DNA of 64,000 nt, taken from the NCBI GenBank assembly GCA_943846665.1, contig OX044358.1, positions 1 to 64,000 of the forward strand. Direction: 5' to 3'. A model generated the notes under the pieces. It saw nothing but the letters and a program-made list of their open reading frames with translations, was not told where the DNA came from and made no database searches. The stretch's first letter is position 1, and each line of letters begins with the position of its first letter. Of this stretch, positions 1-8,803 are shown one piece after another. The DNA comes from Arcticimaribacter sp002477625. Its GTDB lineage: Bacteria; Bacteroidota; Bacteroidia; Flavobacteriales; Flavobacteriaceae. The position numbers and the translations under genes were made by a program.

Positions 1-165
1 AGAATGTGACAAACACAATGCCTATATAGCCTTAGCTATTTTTCGTACATGTTTTCGTAAACCTTCACTGCAAATAAAAGAAAATAAGGGAAAAAAAGCT
101 CTCAGTTTATTTACATTGATTCATTATGGAAAATAGTGAGTGATCATTCCTCTTCTTCTTAAGCC

Positions 166-177
166 TTGTATATACAA
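166..177. promoter_or_regulatory. 12-bp palindrome upstream of adhesin
   Basis: TTGTATATACAA is a perfect inverted repeat. It shares the TTGTATA/TATACAA core with the larger palindrome at 197-224, so the two could be two sites for one dimeric regulator. No regulator gene is adjacent, so the role is inferred. Confidence 0.35.
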
Positions 178-196
178 TAAACCCCTACAGATATAC

Positions 197-224
197 GTTA
201 ATAATTTGTATACAAATTATTAAC
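197..224. promoter_or_regulatory. 28-bp perfect palindrome, candidate operator or 5'-UTR hairpin
   Basis: The left half GTTAATAATTTGTA is followed immediately by its exact reverse complement TACAAATTATTAAC, giving 14 paired positions with no spacer. It ends 10 bases before the inferred ATT start of the giant surface protein. A spacer-less dyad of this length suits a dimeric DNA-binding protein or a cruciform better than a terminator, and no T-run follows. Function is inferred from position only. Confidence 0.5.
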
Positions 225-234
225 TATAATTATC

Positions 235-3200
235 ATTAAAAGGAATTTTTATATTCTATTTTTTCTGCTCTTTGCGCAGTTAATAAGCGCCCAATGTCCA
301 GGTCCTATGGGGGACTGTGACGGCGATGAAGTGTTAGACTACCTTGACCTTGATGATAATAATAATGGGATTTTAGATACGGTCGAATGTCCTATTACTT
401 TTATAGATTTTTCTGCCATTGCTGGAGCAGGCATAGCTCCTGGGAATACTCCTGTAGTATTTAACAAATTTTTAAATGGGGATAATTTAACCACCTCAAT
501 TACCATAGATGCCCCAGTTCAAGTGGTCGGGACAGATGGATTGGTTTCCATTTCATCAAGGAATGGAGGAAGCTTAATTCGATTTGAAGATGCGAATCCA
601 GCCGAGTTAGGCCATGCCTTTACTTCCACCATGACTTTTGGTACAGCCACAAAAATTCGTTTTGGCGCAGATAGTAGTATTGGAGCTTCAAATATTACTA
701 GAGCCGATCAATTTCAATTTGTCGCAGTGGGCGTACCTGCAGAATTTGAGTGGGTCGTTCTATCTTCTTCTAACGCAAATGTACAAGCTTCGGGAAATTC
801 TTTCACGGTGTCTGGAACAGGAACGGGATCTACTTTTGCAGAGTTTGATGTTTATAGCAATTTGCCCATCACACAAATGAGGGTGAATTATCTCAACTTG
901 ACGAGCGAAAGTGTCAATTCGGGACAATTTGTTTTTTCCATGTGTCGTGATTCTGATTTAGATGGAGTAGTAGACGAACAAGATTTTGATTCAGATAATG
1001 ATGGGTGTTCAGATGCTAACGAAGCATATGACGATAGAAGCGCTGACGGGGGAGATAGCGGAATTTATGGTGTCGACACCCCCACACGAACCAATGGTGG
1101 GGTAAATGCTAATGGACTTGTCATTGCCGCTGGAGTAACTGCAAATGCCTATACTACAACTCCAATGTCCTCTGTGGTTAGCACGGCTTTATCAAGCTAT
1201 CAAATGGCCACTACAGTTGCAGTAGATCCTACTGCCTTGATTGATCAGAAAGTTTTTGCTGGTACTAGCGCTACCTTTACCATTTCTTCTGCAGCAGCTA
1301 CAAGTACAGTGAATTACAATCCAGATGGAACACCCAAGTATACTTCAGGCTTTGATGCAAGAACTGGATTTTTATATCAATGGCAAGAAGATGGGGTCAA
1401 TATTTCTAATGGCGGAATTTATGCTGGGGCAAATACCCGTGCATTAACCTTATCGGATGTAACTGGCTTAGATGGAAAAGTATATCGCTTATTAATCTTA
1501 CATCAAGATTATGTTTGCTTTTCAAGCCAAAATAGTGCGACTTTATCGGTCGTTGGACCATGTTCTCCTCAGCCAAGTGATCCAGGATTAAATGCTCAAT
1601 GGATTGAAGCAGACTGTGATAGTGATGGACTTAATAATGGAGATGAAGTCACTGTGGGAACAGATCCTAATGTTTTTGAAGATAATGATGGAGACGGTAT
1701 TGCAGATCACTTTGATCCAGATGATGATAACGATGGTATTTTAGATAGTATTGAATGCGGCTTTATCAATGGTGGTTTAGTTAACGGAGGTTTTGAAGAC
1801 GGAATGAATGGCTGTAACGGCATCTTTAATGAAAGTTTGATCGATGGTTGGGAAACCACTGCAACAGACGATATGATGGAAATTTGGTGTGATGGACGCG
1901 TGCTTTCAAGTATCACTTATAACGCAAGAGAAGGTAATCGTTTTGCAGAGATAAATGCTAATCAAACCGCTGGACTTTTCCAAACCATCTCGACGACCCC
2001 AGGTACTTATATGATATGGTCTGTAAGTCATCTTGCCAGAGGAACTGGTGTAGAAGAAATTCAAATACAAGCAGGGATTTCCACTACTGCAAATGTAGTT
2101 TTAGAGACACAAACAGCGACTAGAACAGCATGGCGTGATTATTCTGGGGTCTATCTTGTTCCGACTGGACAAGTTTTTACAGTATTCCTTTTTGAAGCCA
2201 CCTCTGGAGGAACATCAGGGAATTTATTAGATCGAATTTCTTTTGATCGCCCCGCGAATGCATGTACTCTTGATACAGACGGCGATGGGATACAAAACAG
2301 TTATGATTTAGACAGCGATGGTGATACCATTCCAGATGCTACAGAAACTGCCAGTGATACCGACGCAGACGGTATTTTTGACTTTTTAGATCTTGACTCA
2401 GACGGCGATGGGATTCCAGATCAAACAGAAGGTATCGTCGATACCGATGGAGATGGTTTGCCCAACTACCTAGATCTAGACTCGGACAGTGATACCATCT
2501 CTGATACCATCGAAGGGGTAGTAGATACCGATGGTGATGGAACGCCTAATTATTTAGATTTGGATTCTGATGAAGATGGATATAGCGATACCATAGAGGG
2601 AAGCGTTAATGATAGTGATAGTGACGGAATTGTAGATTATATTGATCCAAGAGAGGCTGGCTACAATGTTAGCCCTAACAGCCTGATTACAGTAAACGAA
2701 TCTGGGACAGTAACCGCTTCTATCTTTGTAACACTTGATCGAAAACCTAGCACCAACGTGACCATTCTTGTTGCCAATGCTGATACAGCAGAAGTAGGTT
2801 TATCGACTACCACCCTTGTCTTTACCCCTGCCAATTGGAATGTTACCCAAACCATTGTAGTGTCTGGGGTAGATGAAGCTGTTCGCGATGCAGATAAAAC
2901 AATCAATATTACTTTTAGTATCGATGATCCAAATTCAGACGATTTATTTGACCCACTAAGTGATCAAGTAAGACAGGTGAGAAATCAAGACGATGATCCA
3001 GAGAATTGTTTTACTAGAGATTTTGATGAGGCAGATATTATTTTTATCCGTGATGTTACCCACACAGCTGGAACGTCTGTGTATACACTCACCCCAAATC
3101 AAAATAATAAAAGGGGGATGGTTTGGTATCAGAATAGGGTAGATTTAAGGGTAGAATTTACCATTGATTTAGATTTAAATTTTGGTGATCGCGATGGAAG

Positions 3201-6200
3201 TGGAGCTGACGGAATTGCCTTTGTTATTCAAAATATTAACACCTCTCAAGGATCCAGTGGAGGAGGAATGGGGTATCAAGGAATTAGCCCTTCTTATGCC
3301 ATTGAGATGGATACTTATTACAATTCCACCCCAGACCCCAATAGTGACCACATTGCATTTGTTGAAGATGGAGCAGCAGGAACTGCCCCTAATTCTGCTG
3401 ATGTTGTCCAAACGGTTAACCTAGAAGATGGAAATTGGCACAACATGAGAATTTCGTGGCAACCCTCTACACAAGTTTTAAGCTATGTTTTTACACATAA
3501 TAATGGAGTAAATACTTATAGTGATACAAAAACGGTTGACCTTACAGGAGCAATTCTAAATTCAAACATTGCTTTCATTGGTTTTACTTCGGCTACTGGA
3601 GGGAGCAGGAACGAGCAAGTTGTTAGATTTGATAACAATACCTTTTGTATTGCCGATGAAATTTTGACTCCTACTGCAACCAATGAAGCTTCTATGGTGA
3701 GTACCCAGGTAATTTGTGCTTTGCCAACACCAACCCTGAATGATCTGACCATTTCTGGTACAAGACCGGATGGTGTAAATCCAAGGGCAGATGTAAACGG
3801 TAATGCCTATAATTTGGTATGGTTTGATGCAGCTTCTGGGGGGAATTTCCTTCCTAGTACTACTCCTTTGGCCGATGGAGCCAGCTATTATGTAGAAGCA
3901 GCAAGTTTATCTGATCCTACTGCCTTGACTTATAGACAAAGTGAAAATAGATTAGAAGTCATTATCGATTTAGTTCATGGGACTTTCACATCTTCTAATA
4001 CTTCTGCTGTTTTGACCGAAGGGAGTAACACAAGTACTTTCTCCATTGTACTAGACGATCAACCCACAGGAAATGTAGTCTATGATTTGACTTCTACTGA
4101 TACTGCTCAAATGACAGTTTTCCCTGCATCAATAACCTTTACACCGTCCAATTGGAATGTAGCGCAAACAGGAACCATTACCACTGTTGATGATCTTATT
4201 GCAGATGGGGATCAAAATGAAACTTTTAGAATAGCACTAGATGCTGCAGCTTCAGACGACTGTTATGCAATCACTCCAGTGAACTATGTCATGAGTATAT
4301 TAGACGACGAAGTAGCTGGATTTGCTTTGAGTACAGTTTCGGGAACTTTGGCCGAAGGCAATAGCCAAACAGCACAAGTTAGTGTGGTATTGACTGCTGT
4401 CCCATTAACTAATATTATCATTGATTTACAAAGTCTAGATACTACAGAAGTTACCATTGCAACAGCCAGCTTGACCTTTACCCCCTCTAACTGGAATATG
4501 GCTCAAACAGTATCTTTAACCTCTGTGGACGAATTGTTAGTCGATGGAACACAAACCGTTTCTATAACCGCTTCAATCAACGGGAGTTCTGATCCAGCCT
4601 TTACGGGATTAGCCTCACAAACAGTGACGGTTGAAAATAATGATAACGATATCCCTGGCTTTACCCTTTCTAGTATAATGGGAAGTTTAACTGAAGCAGC
4701 GACACAAACCGCTAGTTTGACAATTGTCTTAAACGCAAGACCCATCAGTGATGTTATTTTAAGCATCACCACCTCGCCAACAGATGAAATATCATTGTCT
4801 ACCACCAGTGTAACCTTTACTAATGCTAACTGGAATGCGACCCAAACGCTAGTATTTAGTTCATTAGATGACTTTTTGATTGATGGAACAATCAATACTG
4901 CTTTTACTTTTAGTATCGACCCCACTTCAGATGCTTCTTATGTGAGCAGTGTTACTGCAAAGGCAATTACAGTAGCAAATAAAGATAACGAAATTGCTGG
5001 CTTTACAGTAAGTCCGCTTTATGGAGGAGATTTAGAAGAGGGAAATTCAAATACAGTTAGCTTTAGCGTTGTTCTCGACGCACGCCCCAATCCAACAGAA
5101 TTTGTCATCATACATATTACCACCTTAGATCCCACAGAATCTCTAGTTAATACTACAACTAGCTCGCTTGTTTTTGATGACACCAATTGGAATGTTACCC
5201 AAACAGTCTCTTTGACCAGTGTAGAAGACATCATTTTAGACGGGACAGTGAGTAGTACGATAAGTATTGCTGTAAATACAGCATCCCCTGCAACTGCTTT
5301 TAACAGTCTTGCTTCTCAAACCTTAACTGTAGCCACATTAGATAACGATATTGCTGGCTTTAGTTTATCCCCAATAGTAGGAAGCTTAACAGAAGGCGCA
5401 ACCCCTACCATTACCTATGGGGTAAGTTTAAATGTCCAACCACTAACTGCAGTAACAATTGATTTTAGTTCAAGTGATACGGGAGAAGTAATTGTAGCAA
5501 ATACCTCAGCTTATTTGTTTAATCCGCTGAGCTGGAATACAACACAAACGATTACCTTACAAGCAATCGATGATTATTTGATAGACGGAAGTCAGATGGT
5601 GAGTATAACGGCAATGATCAATCCAAGTTCTGATGCTGGATTTTTAGCCGTAGCTTCACAAACGATCTCAGTAACAAATGCAGACAACGATTTTGCAAGT
5701 ATTACTTTGACCCCGATAGATAATCTCTCTAGTGAAGCAGGGGACACGGCAAGTTTTTCTGTTCAATTAACTGCTATTCCTACAGCAGATGTAAGTTTTG
5801 AATTACGTTCAACTAATCCTGCAGAGGCCTTGCCGCAGCAAACTACTGTTCAATTTAGCCCTGCGAATTGGAACATCCCTCAACTTATCTTAGTCGATGG
5901 AATTAATGACAGTCCTCCTTTTTCTGATGGAAGCCAAACCGTAACCATTATGACAGAAAACGTAAGTTCTACCGATGTCAACTTTGGGGCCATTACTTCA
6001 GTCGAAGTTGAAGATTTTGTGGTGATGAATCAAGACGATGATGCTCCAGGAATAGTGATTAGTGCAATCGATAATAATTTTACTGCCACAGAGTCTGGCG
6101 GAACCATAACCTTAACATTTGAATTACTCTCACAACCCACAGCAGATGTCACGATACCCCTCTCTCTTTCTGGTGAAACAGACGAGCTTTTGCTCTCCAT

Positions 6201-7872
6201 TTCTAGTATAACAATCTCTCCGGCGAATTGGGATCAACCTCAATTGAACCAAGTTGTTTTGACTGGGGTAGACGATAATATAATCGATGGGAGAAGAAGA
6301 GTTCTTTTAATTACGGGAAATCCCAATAGTACAGATCTGCCCTATAATGTTATGACAGCATCGAATATTGCAGATGTTAACTTGTATAATGAGGATAATG
6401 ATAATGCAGGCTTAACAATTAATCCTCCTTCTCCAGTATCAGAAAATGCTTCTACTAGTCTTATGACGGTTTCCTTACAAACAAGTATTGCTGCCACAAC
6501 GACGGTCTTAATAAGCTTATCTGACACGACCGAACTAAGTGTTTCACACACACAACTAGTGTTTACACCTTTAAATTGGAATATCCCTCAAGTGGTACAG
6601 ATCACAGGAGTAGACGACAATTTGATCGATGGAGATATATGGTCTTACGTTTTCCTAACAGTGGATGCGATCAGTTGTGATAGTTTTTACTGTAGCTTAA
6701 CAGCAGAAGTTATTACTGTATTGAATCTAGATAATGATGCCGATAGCGATGGGGATGGTATTTTTGATCAAGTAGATAATTGTCCTTTGACCCCAAATGT
6801 AGATCAACTTGATTATGACGGGGATGGAATAGGAGATGTATGCGACACAGATCGCGATGGTGACGGTGTAGAAAACGATCAAGAGCTTATCGATAACACA
6901 AATCCAGAGAATCCTTGTAGCTATCTTTTCCAAAGTATTACACTTACCCGCTTAGATTTAGGAGATTGTGATAATGATCAAGTTCCCAATGCACTGGATT
7001 TAGATGATGATAACGACGGAATTTTAGACAGTGACGAAGGATTTGTTGATACTGATCTAGATGGAACCCCAGATCATCTTGATTTAGATGCAGATGGAGA
7101 CAATTGCTTTGATGTTATTGAGGCAGGAGGAGAAGATACAGACGAAGACGGAATTTTAGGGAGCAGTACAGTAAATGTCGATGCGCAAGGAAGAGTTGTG
7201 GGAGAAGGAGGCTATCAAAACCCTAATGATGAAAATACCAACGGAATTTTTGATTTCCAAGAAATAACGGCCCCACTAGCATGGCAGCTTCAGCCTGTTG
7301 AGCGAATCAGTTTCGCGCCAACGATGCAAGTGTCTGCCTCTGTAAATTCTCCTTCTATTGCAGCTTATCAATGGCAAGAAAATAATGGAACACTGGCCTT
7401 ACCCCTGTGGGAGGACGTGATAGATGATACAGTAATTCAAGGAAGTAACACCCGTCAATTGCAGTGGAATAACCCTGATCCTTCTTATGCAGGAAAACAA
7501 TATCGCTTAACGGTAGAAAATCTTGCCTTTATCTGTCAGCCAATTTTAATTTCAGGTATCGTTACCCTTGGTTCTGCACAAATAATTATTCCCAATGGTT
7601 TTTCTCCCGACGGTGATGGGGTAAATGATACATGGGAAATACAAGGGTTAAATGGATCAATTGCTTATCGATTAAGTGTCTTTAATCGATGGGAAACTAA
7701 AGTATATGAAACGACCCAGTACAACAATGACTGGGAGGGAACCTCTAATGTGTCTTCCTTTATTTCTAGTGGAAATAACCTTCCAGAAGGGACTTATTTC
7801 TACCTGTTAGAATTTAATGATGGACAACCGCCTTTAACAGGATTCGTCTATATAAAACGCAGAACAAACTAA
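235..7872 (+). CDS. Giant secreted surface protein, T9SS type B cargo with TSP3, Calx-beta-like and L-type lectin domains
   Basis: The reading frame is open from 205. The first ATG is at 307, but the codons before it encode a perfect lipoprotein-free signal peptide starting at ATT 235 (I/M-K-R-N-F-Y, hydrophobic core, SAQ cleavage site), so the natural start is placed at 235, giving about 2545 aa. From the 307 ATG: thrombospondin-3-like Asp-rich calcium repeats (about 1-25, 213-240, 430-485, 655-780), a carbohydrate-binding-like segment (about 486-650), one Calx-beta-like repeat, an L-type lectin-like domain (about 905-1115), eight more repeats of about 105 aa each with an (A/S)NWN.(T/P)Q..(L/V) motif, more TSP3 repeats, an Ig-like stretch, and a C-terminal CHU_C domain (NGFSPDGDGVNDTW) that directs type IX secretion. 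It overlaps the PorP/SprF-like gene by one base. Likely a surface or released adhesin binding Ca2+ and sugars. Domain order is read from sequence; the ligand is unknown. Confidence 0.85.
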   Translation: MKRNFYILFFLLFAQLISAQCPGPMGDCDGDEVLDYLDLDDNNNGILDTVECPITFIDFSAIAGAGIAPGNTPVVFNKFLNGDNLTTSITIDAPVQVVGTDGLVSISSRNGGSLIRFEDANPAELGHAFTSTMTFGTATKIRFGADSSIGASNITRADQFQFVAVGVPAEFEWVVLSSSNANVQASGNSFTVSGTGTGSTFAEFDVYSNLPITQMRVNYLNLTSESVNSGQFVFSMCRDSDLDGVVDEQDFDSDNDGCSDANEAYDDRSADGGDSGIYGVDTPTRTNGGVNANGLVIAAGVTANAYTTTPMSSVVSTALSSYQMATTVAVDPTALIDQKVFAGTSATFTISSAAATSTVNYNPDGTPKYTSGFDARTGFLYQWQEDGVNISNGGIYAGANTRALTLSDVTGLDGKVYRLLILHQDYVCFSSQNSATLSVVGPCSPQPSDPGLNAQWIEADCDSDGLNNGDEVTVGTDPNVFEDNDGDGIADHFDPDDDNDGILDSIECGFINGGLVNGGFEDGMNGCNGIFNESLIDGWETTATDDMMEIWCDGRVLSSITYNAREGNRFAEINANQTAGLFQTISTTPGTYMIWSVSHLARGTGVEEIQIQAGISTTANVVLETQTATRTAWRDYSGVYLVPTGQVFTVFLFEATSGGTSGNLLDRISFDRPANACTLDTDGDGIQNSYDLDSDGDTIPDATETASDTDADGIFDFLDLDSDGDGIPDQTEGIVDTDGDGLPNYLDLDSDSDTISDTIEGVVDTDGDGTPNYLDLDSDEDGYSDTIEGSVNDSDSDGIVDYIDPREAGYNVSPNSLITVNESGTVTASIFVTLDRKPSTNVTILVANADTAEVGLSTTTLVFTPANWNVTQTIVVSGVDEAVRDADKTINITFSIDDPNSDDLFDPLSDQVRQVRNQDDDPENCFTRDFDEADIIFIRDVTHTAGTSVYTLTPNQNNKRGMVWYQNRVDLRVEFTIDLDLNFGDRDGSGADGIAFVIQNINTSQGSSGGGMGYQGISPSYAIEMDTYYNSTPDPNSDHIAFVEDGAAGTAPNSADVVQTVNLEDGNWHNMRISWQPSTQVLSYVFTHNNGVNTYSDTKTVDLTGAILNSNIAFIGFTSATGGSRNEQVVRFDNNTFCIADEILTPTATNEASMVSTQVICALPTPTLNDLTISGTRPDGVNPRADVNGNAYNLVWFDAASGGNFLPSTTPLADGASYYVEAASLSDPTALTYRQSENRLEVIIDLVHGTFTSSNTSAVLTEGSNTSTFSIVLDDQPTGNVVYDLTSTDTAQMTVFPASITFTPSNWNVAQTGTITTVDDLIADGDQNETFRIALDAAASDDCYAITPVNYVMSILDDEVAGFALSTVSGTLAEGNSQTAQVSVVLTAVPLTNIIIDLQSLDTTEVTIATASLTFTPSNWNMAQTVSLTSVDELLVDGTQTVSITASINGSSDPAFTGLASQTVTVENNDNDIPGFTLSSIMGSLTEAATQTASLTIVLNARPISDVILSITTSPTDEISLSTTSVTFTNANWNATQTLVFSSLDDFLIDGTINTAFTFSIDPTSDASYVSSVTAKAITVANKDNEIAGFTVSPLYGGDLEEGNSNTVSFSVVLDARPNPTEFVIIHITTLDPTESLVNTTTSSLVFDDTNWNVTQTVSLTSVEDIILDGTVSSTISIAVNTASPATAFNSLASQTLTVATLDNDIAGFSLSPIVGSLTEGATPTITYGVSLNVQPLTAVTIDFSSSDTGEVIVANTSAYLFNPLSWNTTQTITLQAIDDYLIDGSQMVSITAMINPSSDAGFLAVASQTISVTNADNDFASITLTPIDNLSSEAGDTASFSVQLTAIPTADVSFELRSTNPAEALPQQTTVQFSPANWNIPQLILVDGINDSPPFSDGSQTVTIMTENVSSTDVNFGAITSVEVEDFVVMNQDDDAPGIVISAIDNNFTATESGGTITLTFELLSQPTADVTIPLSLSGETDELLLSISSITISPANWDQPQLNQVVLTGVDDNIIDGRRRVLLITGNPNSTDLPYNVMTASNIADVNLYNEDNDNAGLTINPPSPVSENASTSLMTVSLQTSIAATTTVLISLSDTTELSVSHTQLVFTPLNWNIPQVVQITGVDDNLIDGDIWSYVFLTVDAISCDSFYCSLTAEVITVLNLDNDADSDGDGIFDQVDNCPLTPNVDQLDYDGDGIGDVCDTDRDGDGVENDQELIDNTNPENPCSYLFQSITLTRLDLGDCDNDQVPNALDLDDDNDGILDSDEGFVDTDLDGTPDHLDLDADGDNCFDVIEAGGEDTDEDGILGSSTVNVDAQGRVVGEGGYQNPNDENTNGIFDFQEITAPLAWQLQPVERISFAPTMQVSASVNSPSIAAYQWQENNGTLALPLWEDVIDDTVIQGSNTRQLQWNNPDPSYAGKQYRLTVENLAFICQPILISGIVTLGSAQIIIPNGFSPDGDGVNDTWEIQGLNGSIAYRLSVFNRWETKVYETTQYNNDWEGTSNVSSFISSGNNLPEGTYFYLLEFNDGQPPLTGFVYIKRRTN

Positions 7873-8801
7873 TGAAGAAGCTATTTTTATTTTTATTCTT
7901 GAGTAGTTTGACCTGGATGGCCAGTGGACAACAAGAGTCCAGCTTTAGTCATTATATGTACAATCATCAAGCCATTAATCCAGGCTATGTGGGCGCACGT
8001 GGAGTAGCGAATTTCACCTCAGTTTTACGCTCTCAATGGACTGGGATAGAAGGTGCACCCTTAACCCAAACCTTATCCTATAGCGGCCCTGTATCAACTA
8101 AAAATGTAGGTTTTGGTTTAAGTGTTATTAACGATAAGATTGGGCCAATAAGTAATACTTCATTTAATATAGATTTAGCATATCATTTACGTTTAAACCG
8201 AAATGATCATCGCCTTGCAGTAGGACTTAAAGCGGGAGTGTTGAATTATTTTTTGAACCCAGACATGATCAATACTTTTACCCCAAATGATCAAGCATTT
8301 ATTCTGGATCAAGACAGGAAATTATTACCCAATGTGGGTTTTGGATTTTACTATTATACCACAAAATTTTATTTAGGCGCGGCCATTCCTCAAATGATCG
8401 CCCATGAGGCCTATCAACTTGAAAGGCACTTTTATTTGATCAGTGGGGGTTTAATCGAGTTTTCAGAGAATTTCATGTTGAAACCCAGTATGCTTTTAAA
8501 ACAAACCAAGAGTGTTGCAGGCTATGATTTATCTGTGATGGCGATATTCAATCAAACTTTTTGGATAGGGGGGCAAATAAGGAATAATTTTAATGAAGAC
8601 ACCTTTCGTTCTTTTGCTGGAACTGGAACAAGTGCCCTTCTGGGAATCCATTTAGGGAACAACTTCAGTTTGGGGTACTCTTATGGTTTTCCCTCTTCGA
8701 TCATTAATAATGGGTTAAATGCAACGACTCACGAAGTCTTTTTGCGCTTCGACTTAACAACAAAATATCAGACTATCTTACGTTCACCTAGATTCTTTTA
8801 A
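7872..8801 (+). CDS. PorP/SprF family type IX secretion outer-membrane protein
   Basis: The 309-aa protein has a signal peptide ending ASGQ and a beta-strand-rich body, with the early family pattern SHYMYNHQAINPGYVG. PorP/SprF-like proteins are outer-membrane partners that hold or export specific T9SS cargo, and type B (CHU_C) cargos are usually encoded directly next to one. Here the start codon overlaps the stop of the giant cargo gene (TAATG), so the two are translationally coupled. It is therefore probably the dedicated attachment partner of that protein rather than the core gliding SprF. No truncation seen. Confidence 0.88.
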   Translation: MKKLFLFLFLSSLTWMASGQQESSFSHYMYNHQAINPGYVGARGVANFTSVLRSQWTGIEGAPLTQTLSYSGPVSTKNVGFGLSVINDKIGPISNTSFNIDLAYHLRLNRNDHRLAVGLKAGVLNYFLNPDMINTFTPNDQAFILDQDRKLLPNVGFGFYYYTTKFYLGAAIPQMIAHEAYQLERHFYLISGGLIEFSENFMLKPSMLLKQTKSVAGYDLSVMAIFNQTFWIGGQIRNNFNEDTFRSFAGTGTSALLGIHLGNNFSLGYSYGFPSSIINNGLNATTHEVFLRFDLTTKYQTILRSPRFF

Positions 8802-8803
8802 GC

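Noticed and set aside
2280..2660. Possible CRISPR-like or tandem DNA repeats
   Set aside because: The repetition is coding for TSP3 Asp-rich repeats in frame, and is imperfect with no uniform spacers.
4503..4925. 140-aa minus-strand ORF inside the giant gene
   Set aside because: Antisense shadow of the repeat region; the low-complexity Val/Ser/Lys pattern is produced by the Calx-beta repeats.
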